This document shows positions 13,258-16,715 of a DNA stretch of 16,715 bases, piece after piece. Below the pieces are notes generated by a model. The model was not told the origin of the DNA and searched no databases. It was given only the letters and a program-made list of their open reading frames with translations. Within the stretch, counting starts at the first letter, position 1; every line of letters starts with the position of its first letter. Origin of the DNA: DATKCN01 sp035513175 (GTDB lineage: Bacteria; Chloroflexota; Chloroflexia; Thermomicrobiales; CFX8); assembly GCA_035513175.1 (NCBI GenBank), contig DATKCN010000135.1, positions 1 to 16,715 on the forward strand. The letters are read 5' to 3'. The translations under genes and the position numbers were made by a program.

Positions 13258-13400
13258 GCGGGTAGCGGGTAGCGGTTAGGGGTTGGGTTTCTCGATCCGA
13301 CGCATCGTCTCGATGCTCGGGTTGGGAGTTGACACGAAACGCGGGAAGCGTTCCCCTTAACCGCTACCCGCTACCCGCTACCCGCTACCCGCTACCCGCT
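13257..13400. repeat. Inverted pair of stop-bearing heptamer arrays between convergent genes
   Basis: The left arm (13257-13278) is a perfect 22-base inverted match of the right arm (13358-13379), with 79 bases between. Units are TAGCGGG/GCTACCC with period seven, about 2.5 on the left and five full copies on the right (13363-13397). The left arm gives plus-strand TAGs at 13263, 13270 and 13277, just after the nth stop. The right arm gives minus-strand TAGs at 13394, 13387, 13380, 13373 and 13366, and the LLM gene ends on the third. The long inverted repeat could form a hairpin acting on both convergent transcripts. Confidence 0.75.
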
Positions 13401-14313
13401 CGACCACCGGAGCGAACGCTTCGATCCCGGCCGGTGTCATCGGGTCAAGGTAGACCTGCACGTGCGAGACCCCTTCTCGCGCGTAGGCCAGCAACCCCTC
13501 GGCAATCTCGGCGGGCGATCCGCTCAGCGGCGCCTTCACTTGCGGGTGCCCGACCGTGCCCGGCAGGTCGAAGCCGACCAGCACGGCGGCCGTGCGCTCC
13601 AGCGTCGCCGGGTCGCGGCCCTCGGCCTCGCAGGCCGCGTCCACCTTGACGCGCAGCGGCGCGATGCCTGCCGGCGCATTGCCCGTAGCCGCAAAGAACG
13701 TGTTCCAGCTTTCCGCGAAGCGCGCCGCCAGCCGCAGCATGCGCTCCCCGCTGGAGCCGATCAGGATCGGCGGGCCGCCCGCGCGTCCCGCCCGTGGTCG
13801 CAGCTCGCACTCCCGCGCCGCGTAGTAGCGACCCTCGAAATCGATCGCGCCGTGCCGCAACAGCCCGTGGATGATCGTCAGCGCCTCCTCGAAGCGGGAG
13901 ACGCGGTGATCGTACGGCAATCCCATCGCGCGGTACTCCGCCTCCACCCAGCCGGCGCCGAGCCCGAGGATCAGCCGCCCGCCGCTGATCTCATCCACCG
14001 TGTCGGCCATCTTGGCGAGCAGCGCCGGGTTGCGAAAGCTCGTCGGCGTCACCAGCGGACCCAGCTCGACCCGGCTCGTCGTCGCCGCCAGTGCCGCCAG
14101 TAGCGACCAGCACTCCCACACCCCCTGCGATGACGCGTCCGGGTACTTCAGCACGAAGTGGTCGATCGTCCAGACCGAGTCGAACCCAACCTGCTCCGCC
14201 AGCTGCGCCATCTCCAGCAGATCGCTCCAGCGCGCCGTCTGCCCGCCATAGCGCCGCTCCGCCTGCGGTAACAGCATCCCCAGCTTCAACCGCTTCGCGC
14301 CCGTCCCCGTCAT
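13378..14313 (-). CDS. LLM-class flavin-dependent (probably F420-dependent) oxidoreductase, paralogue 3
   Basis: This 311-residue protein is a third member of the same group as the genes at 2263 and 3303. It has GFDSVWTIDHFVL, then TSFRNPALLAKMADTVDEIS with GGRLILGLGAGW, and MGLPYDHRVSRFEEALTI. Like paralogue 1 it keeps QGVWECWSLLAALAA, which paralogue 2 has changed. ATG 14313 has GGAGG five to seven bases upstream. The final residues VAGSG are translated from the heptamer repeat, so the repeat supplies the stop codon. It stands alone 9 kb from the tandem pair, between a pseudogene and a toxin-antitoxin relic, so it is probably an older or transposed duplicate. Substrate and cofactor are inferred only at family level. 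Confidence 0.9.
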   Translation of the reverse strand: MTGTGAKRLKLGMLLPQAERRYGGQTARWSDLLEMAQLAEQVGFDSVWTIDHFVLKYPDASSQGVWECWSLLAALAATTSRVELGPLVTPTSFRNPALLAKMADTVDEISGGRLILGLGAGWVEAEYRAMGLPYDHRVSRFEEALTIIHGLLRHGAIDFEGRYYAARECELRPRAGRAGGPPILIGSSGERMLRLAARFAESWNTFFAATGNAPAGIAPLRVKVDAACEAEGRDPATLERTAAVLVGFDLPGTVGHPQVKAPLSGSPAEIAEGLLAYAREGVSHVQVYLDPMTPAGIEAFAPVVERVAGSG

Positions 14314-14369
14314 ATGCCCCCTCCGCCTCTTCCGCGTGTGAGGGAACCACTGTACGACACGCGCGACGA

Positions 14370-14834
14370 TCAGGGATGGTCCTCAGGCTTGTCGACCGGC
14401 AGCCCGGTCCACGCGGCGGCGGCGAGAAGACGGCGGCCGGCCGACACGAATGTTCCAAGCTGAATGCCTGCCTGCTGGCCGCGCATGAACGCTCGTTGTG
14501 CGCTTGTAAGTTGTAGAGCATCGAGCGATCGGAGCGGGATGGCGTCAGGAAGCCGAGTGTAGATCTCTGACGCTCGGTTGACCGTATCCCGGTCCAGCTC
14601 AAAGTAGAGAAACGCGCTCGAGTCGTTAAGAAACTGCTGAAAGAGAGAACGTTGGTCCGCCCGGCTGATGAAACCTTGGCGAACCATTCGCGCCATCGTC
14701 GAGCTGACCTCAACTACCGTCAACCGCGACACGGCGATTGTTTCGGTTACGCAGAGGCTCTCGACCCAATCAGCGCCTTGCTCTCAAAAATACCGCTTGG
14801 GGAGCGCGCTTGAATCACAGAAGTGAAGCGCCAT
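14370..14834 (-). pseudogene. vapC: VapC-type PIN-domain toxin, interrupted by in-frame TGA at codon 17
   Basis: From ATG 14834 the frame reads MALHFCDSSALPKRYF, then TGA (14786-14784), then EQGADWVESL and on without further breaks to the stop at 14370, 154 codons in all. This is a PIN-domain ribonuclease: Asp7 in CDSSAL, Glu42 in LTVVEVSS and Asp105 in RSLDALQL are the Mg-binding acids. The fourth acid, normally Asp in FVSADRRLL, is Gly133 here (FVSAGRRLLAAAA). The TGA is one transition from CGA (Arg), a common residue in KRYxRE. A GTG at 14732 opens the downstream part but lacks Asp7 and the first strand. Four bases separate it from the antitoxin stop, the classic antitoxin-first TA arrangement. 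The toxin is probably dead by two independent changes. Confidence 0.82.
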
Positions 14835-14838
14835 CGCG

Positions 14839-15192
14839 CTAGTGTCGTTCTTCTTCGCGCATGTCGATCAGCGTTTGGGACAACGAGATGTTCAGCGTGG
14901 CCAATTTCTCCAAGGCTCGCTGCACTTCGGCGTCCGAACGCCGTTCGATGCCCAGCGACTGCAGGAACTCATCCGCATTGAACTCGGTGGTGATGTCCTT
15001 GAGTGCCTCACGCACCCTGCGCCGCTCGTCATCGATGTCGGCCTGACTCCGGACAGGCGTCGTCGCCGGGCCTGGCAGCGCGCCGTCCAGCAGCGAGCTG
15101 ATCGCGTCGTCAACGGTCGTCGAGGACTCCTCGGTCACCGTCTTCAAACGCTCGTACAGCTCGTCGGGGATGGTGATTGTCAGTGTGACCAT
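14839..15192 (-). CDS. vapB: Ribbon-helix-helix antitoxin of the VapBC-type pair
   Basis: This 117-residue acidic protein begins MVTLTITIPDELYERLK, the beta strand and first helix of a ribbon-helix-helix DNA-binding domain. A second helix, TTVDDAISSLL, follows. The rest (about 45-117) is charged and helical (DDERRRVREALKDI, ALEKLATLNISL), as expected of a region that folds on the toxin and blocks its active site. It is longer than many VapB proteins. GAGAGG lies about ten bases before the ATG. It precedes the PIN-domain gene by four bases and would repress their shared promoter; a candidate operator lies at 15212-15225. With a broken toxin it is probably an orphan antitoxin, which could still neutralise related toxins elsewhere in the genome. 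Confidence 0.8.
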   Translation of the reverse strand: MVTLTITIPDELYERLKTVTEESSTTVDDAISSLLDGALPGPATTPVRSQADIDDERRRVREALKDITTEFNADEFLQSLGIERRSDAEVQRALEKLATLNISLSQTLIDMREEERH

Positions 15193-15211
15193 CTGCTTTG
15201 GCCTCTCGTCC

Positions 15212-15225
15212 GTGACATACGTTAC
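15212..15225. promoter_or_regulatory. Imperfect palindrome upstream of vapBC, candidate autoregulatory operator
   Basis: GTGACATACGTTAC is palindromic at 10 of 14 positions (GTnACnTAnGTnAC). It lies 20-33 bases before the antitoxin ATG, where ribbon-helix-helix antitoxins normally bind. The promoter boxes themselves are not clear. Confidence 0.3.
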
Positions 15226-15256
15226 TTCAAATGTACGCGCCCATGCGCCGCTGCGA

Positions 15257-15958
15257 TTACTCCTTCAGCGGCCCGATCGTTTCCATCTCGAACTCCGCCT
15301 CAGGCGAGCGCTCCCGCAGCAACGCCACCAGCTCATCCCCCACCTGCCGCAGCGTTTCCAGCGGGTACGGCGCCAGCCGGTCCAGCACGAAGTACGCGTT
15401 GCGCGTCTCCTCCGTCAGCCGCGTGCGAAACCCCTGCCGCGAGTTCCAGCGGCGGCAGGTCACCCCGCTGGAGTCCGCCCACACCGCCTCCCCCGGCTCC
15501 GGAAAGCTGACGACCGCCTCGCCGCCCGCCAGCTCGTCGAACGGCTCCGTGCCGTCCGCGAAGGTCAGCGTCAGATCGCTCGTCAGCGCGTCGAGATTCT
15601 CCCCACCCACCGGCAACACGTGCCGCACGCTGAGCGCGTTGTAGATATCGACCACCTCGTTGATGGCCGGCAGCTCCTGTCCCTTCAGCGCGCGGCTGAG
15701 CAGCGCCTCGACCGAGCACGGATACCTGCTCGGCTTGGCCCCGAAGCGTCCGAACGTCTCCCGCCACGCCGCTATGTGCGCGTGAGTCGCTGGCTTCTCC
15801 GCCCCAAACGCCGCCCGCTGCCGCTGCGCCGCCTCGCGGAGCAGCCCGATGCTCTGCTCTGAGCTCTCCCGATTCACCAGATGGCTCGCGTAGATCACAA
15901 GCACGACGTAATCTGGAAACTGCTCCTGAATCAGTGGGTCCACGCGTAGACGGTGCAT
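15257..15958 (-). CDS. B3/B4 (tRNA-synthetase-beta editing-like) domain protein
   Basis: This 233-residue protein matches stand-alone B3/B4 domain proteins, related to the editing module of phenylalanyl-tRNA synthetase beta. Recognisable stretches are IAAWRETFGRFGAKPSRYP (about 62-80), ALLSRALKGQELPAINEVVD, LPVGGENLD (115-123), and CRRWNSRQGFRT near residue 170, followed by ITEET-like LTEETRNAYFVLD. Such free-standing proteins are thought to bind or hydrolyse mischarged aminoacyl-tRNA, but few have been tested. ATG 15958 is chosen for GGAGG eight bases upstream; the longer in-frame start adds 13 polar residues without support. It is divergent from the TIR gene and lies 64 bases upstream of vapB on the same strand. 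Confidence 0.85.
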   Translation of the reverse strand: MHRLRVDPLIQEQFPDYVVLVIYASHLVNRESSEQSIGLLREAAQRQRAAFGAEKPATHAHIAAWRETFGRFGAKPSRYPCSVEALLSRALKGQELPAINEVVDIYNALSVRHVLPVGGENLDALTSDLTLTFADGTEPFDELAGGEAVVSFPEPGEAVWADSSGVTCRRWNSRQGFRTRLTEETRNAYFVLDRLAPYPLETLRQVGDELVALLRERSPEAEFEMETIGPLKE

Positions 15959-16058
15959 CGCCTGTCCCTCCTGCCTGTCCCCCTCATCCTGCCGCAAACC
16001 ACACCGCCGACGCCAGAGCCACTTCGCTGAGAAACCGGCGACCAGCCGCCTGCGCTCC

Positions 16059-16087
16059 TTGCGACGGACGGCAAGCCCGGGTATTCT
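16059..16087 (+). promoter_or_regulatory. Candidate promoter for the TIR gene
   Basis: TTGCGA (16059-16064), a 17-base spacer and TATTCT (16082-16087), each 4 of 6 to consensus. The predicted start lies about 20 bases before the AGGAG ribosome-binding site and ATG 16116. Confidence 0.35.
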
Positions 16088-16115
16088 GCGCCCGAGCCCT
16101 TATGAGGAGCGAGCG

Positions 16116-16715
16116 ATGCCGGACCGTCGTCATCCCGCCGAGCCATTCGTGTTCGTGTCATACGCCAGCCAGGATCGGGAGCGCGTCCTCCCGATTGTCG
16201 AGACGCTGCGCGCCGCGGGCATCACCGTCTGGCTGGACCAGCACGCCATCGACGGCGGCGCCAACTGGGGCCGCGAGATCGCCGATGCCATTGAAGGCTG
16301 CTCCGCCTTCCTCCTGATGTCCTCGGCTGCCTCGCTCGCCTCCCGCAACGTGCGCCAGGAGATCGCCATCGCCTGGAAGTACGGGCGACCCTATCTCCCG
16401 CTGCTGCTCGACGCCACTCCGATTCCCAGGGAGATCGAGTATTTCCTGGAGATGGCGCAGTGGGTCGAGCTGCTCGATCAACCTCAGGAGACATGGTTGC
16501 CGCTCGTGCTCCGCTCACTGGAGCGACACGACATCGTCGCGGGAGACGCCGTCATCCTGGACGATGCGCCGGGAACCGTCGATCGGTCTCTGCCCGAAAC
16601 CCCCTCGCTCGTCCCCAGCGCGCCCGCCGAGTTCGTAGGACGGGAGCGCGAGCTTGCGGAGCTGCGCGCGGCGCTGGCTGCCTCCGTCGCGGGACAGGGA
16701 CAGGTGGCGCTGGTC
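16116..16715 (+). CDS. TIR-domain / STAND-type NTPase fusion, N-terminal part (3' truncated by window)
   Basis: The frame is open from ATG 16116 to the window end, 200 codons, with AGGAG seven bases upstream. Residues about 10-135 are a bacterial TIR domain: FVFVSYASQDRERV, GITVWLDQHAIDGGANW, GREIADAIEGCSAFLLMSS, and ASRNVRQEIAIAW, in which Glu82 is the likely NADase-type catalytic residue by position. A Pro-rich linker (about 150-171) leads to EFVGRERELAELRAAL, the usual opening of an AAA/NB-ARC-type STAND ATPase; the Walker A would lie just past the edge. Bacterial TIR-STAND proteins are commonly immune sensors that consume NAD+ when triggered, though some act in signalling. Anti-phage function is an inference, and the sensor region is not visible. 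Confidence 0.85.
   Translation, partial: MPDRRHPAEPFVFVSYASQDRERVLPIVETLRAAGITVWLDQHAIDGGANWGREIADAIEGCSAFLLMSSAASLASRNVRQEIAIAWKYGRPYLPLLLDATPIPREIEYFLEMAQWVELLDQPQETWLPLVLRSLERHDIVAGDAVILDDAPGTVDRSLPETPSLVPSAPAEFVGRERELAELRAALAASVAGQGQVALV

Noticed and set aside
12879..14786. Stop-codon recoding (TAG or TGA read as amino acid) explaining the two in-frame stops
   Set aside because: Other genes here end normally on TAG and TGA, nth also has a frameshift, and VapC also lacks an acidic residue, so ordinary gene decay is simpler.
16130..16481. Minus-strand open frames opposite the TIR gene
   Set aside because: The plus-strand frame has clear TIR motifs, a ribosome-binding site and a promoter-like sequence; the minus frames have none.

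Overview
This is GC-rich bacterial DNA with short intergenic gaps and long co-directional gene runs. The gene content points to a Chloroflexota bacterium, probably near Thermomicrobia. It holds three paralogous luciferase-like F420-type oxidoreductases, a secreted protein ending in a Cys-rich tail I associate with that group, GC-rich palindromic and 7-bp tandem intergenic repeats, and a TIR-NTPase fusion. The phylum call is an inference (about 0.5-0.6). I see no rRNA, tRNA, CRISPR array or transposase.

Layout. 1-344: the 3' end of a DAO-type FAD oxidoreductase (+). 456-1238: two small conserved hypothetical genes (+) that look like a transferred two-gene cassette. 1235-7729: a minus-strand run that reads, in transcription order, Baeyer-Villiger-type monooxygenase, MFS exporter, GrpB-like protein, two tandem LLM oxidoreductases, then a secreted protein. 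7958-10427: a second tight minus-strand operon of MBL-fold hydrolase, 3-hydroxyisobutyrate-dehydrogenase-like enzyme and DinB-like protein. 10428-10700: a divergent intergenic region with one good promoter-like element in each direction. 10701-12208 (+): a SnoaL-like protein overlapping an alpha/beta-hydrolase-fold protein that appears to have lost its nucleophile. 12322-12465: a 47-residue membrane peptide (-). 12582-13257: an endonuclease III gene broken by a nonsense codon and a frameshift. 13378-14313: a third LLM paralogue (-). 14370-15192: a VapBC-type toxin-antitoxin pair whose toxin has an in-frame TGA at codon 17. 15257-15958: a B3/B4 (tRNA-editing-like) domain protein (-). 16116-end: the start of a TIR-domain plus STAND/AAA NTPase protein (+), cut by the window edge.

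How it fits together. The two minus-strand operons plus the SnoaL/hydrolase pair look like accessory small-molecule oxidation and transport (BVMO, LLM flavoenzymes, dehydrogenase, MBL hydrolase, MFS). No substrate can be named from the sequence. The 12.2-15.2 kb part is decaying: two pseudogenes, a TA relic and repeat arrays lie within 3 kb. The most unusual structural feature is a set of 7-bp tandem repeats at gene 3' ends. Each unit carries a stop codon, so three units place a stop in all three reading frames.
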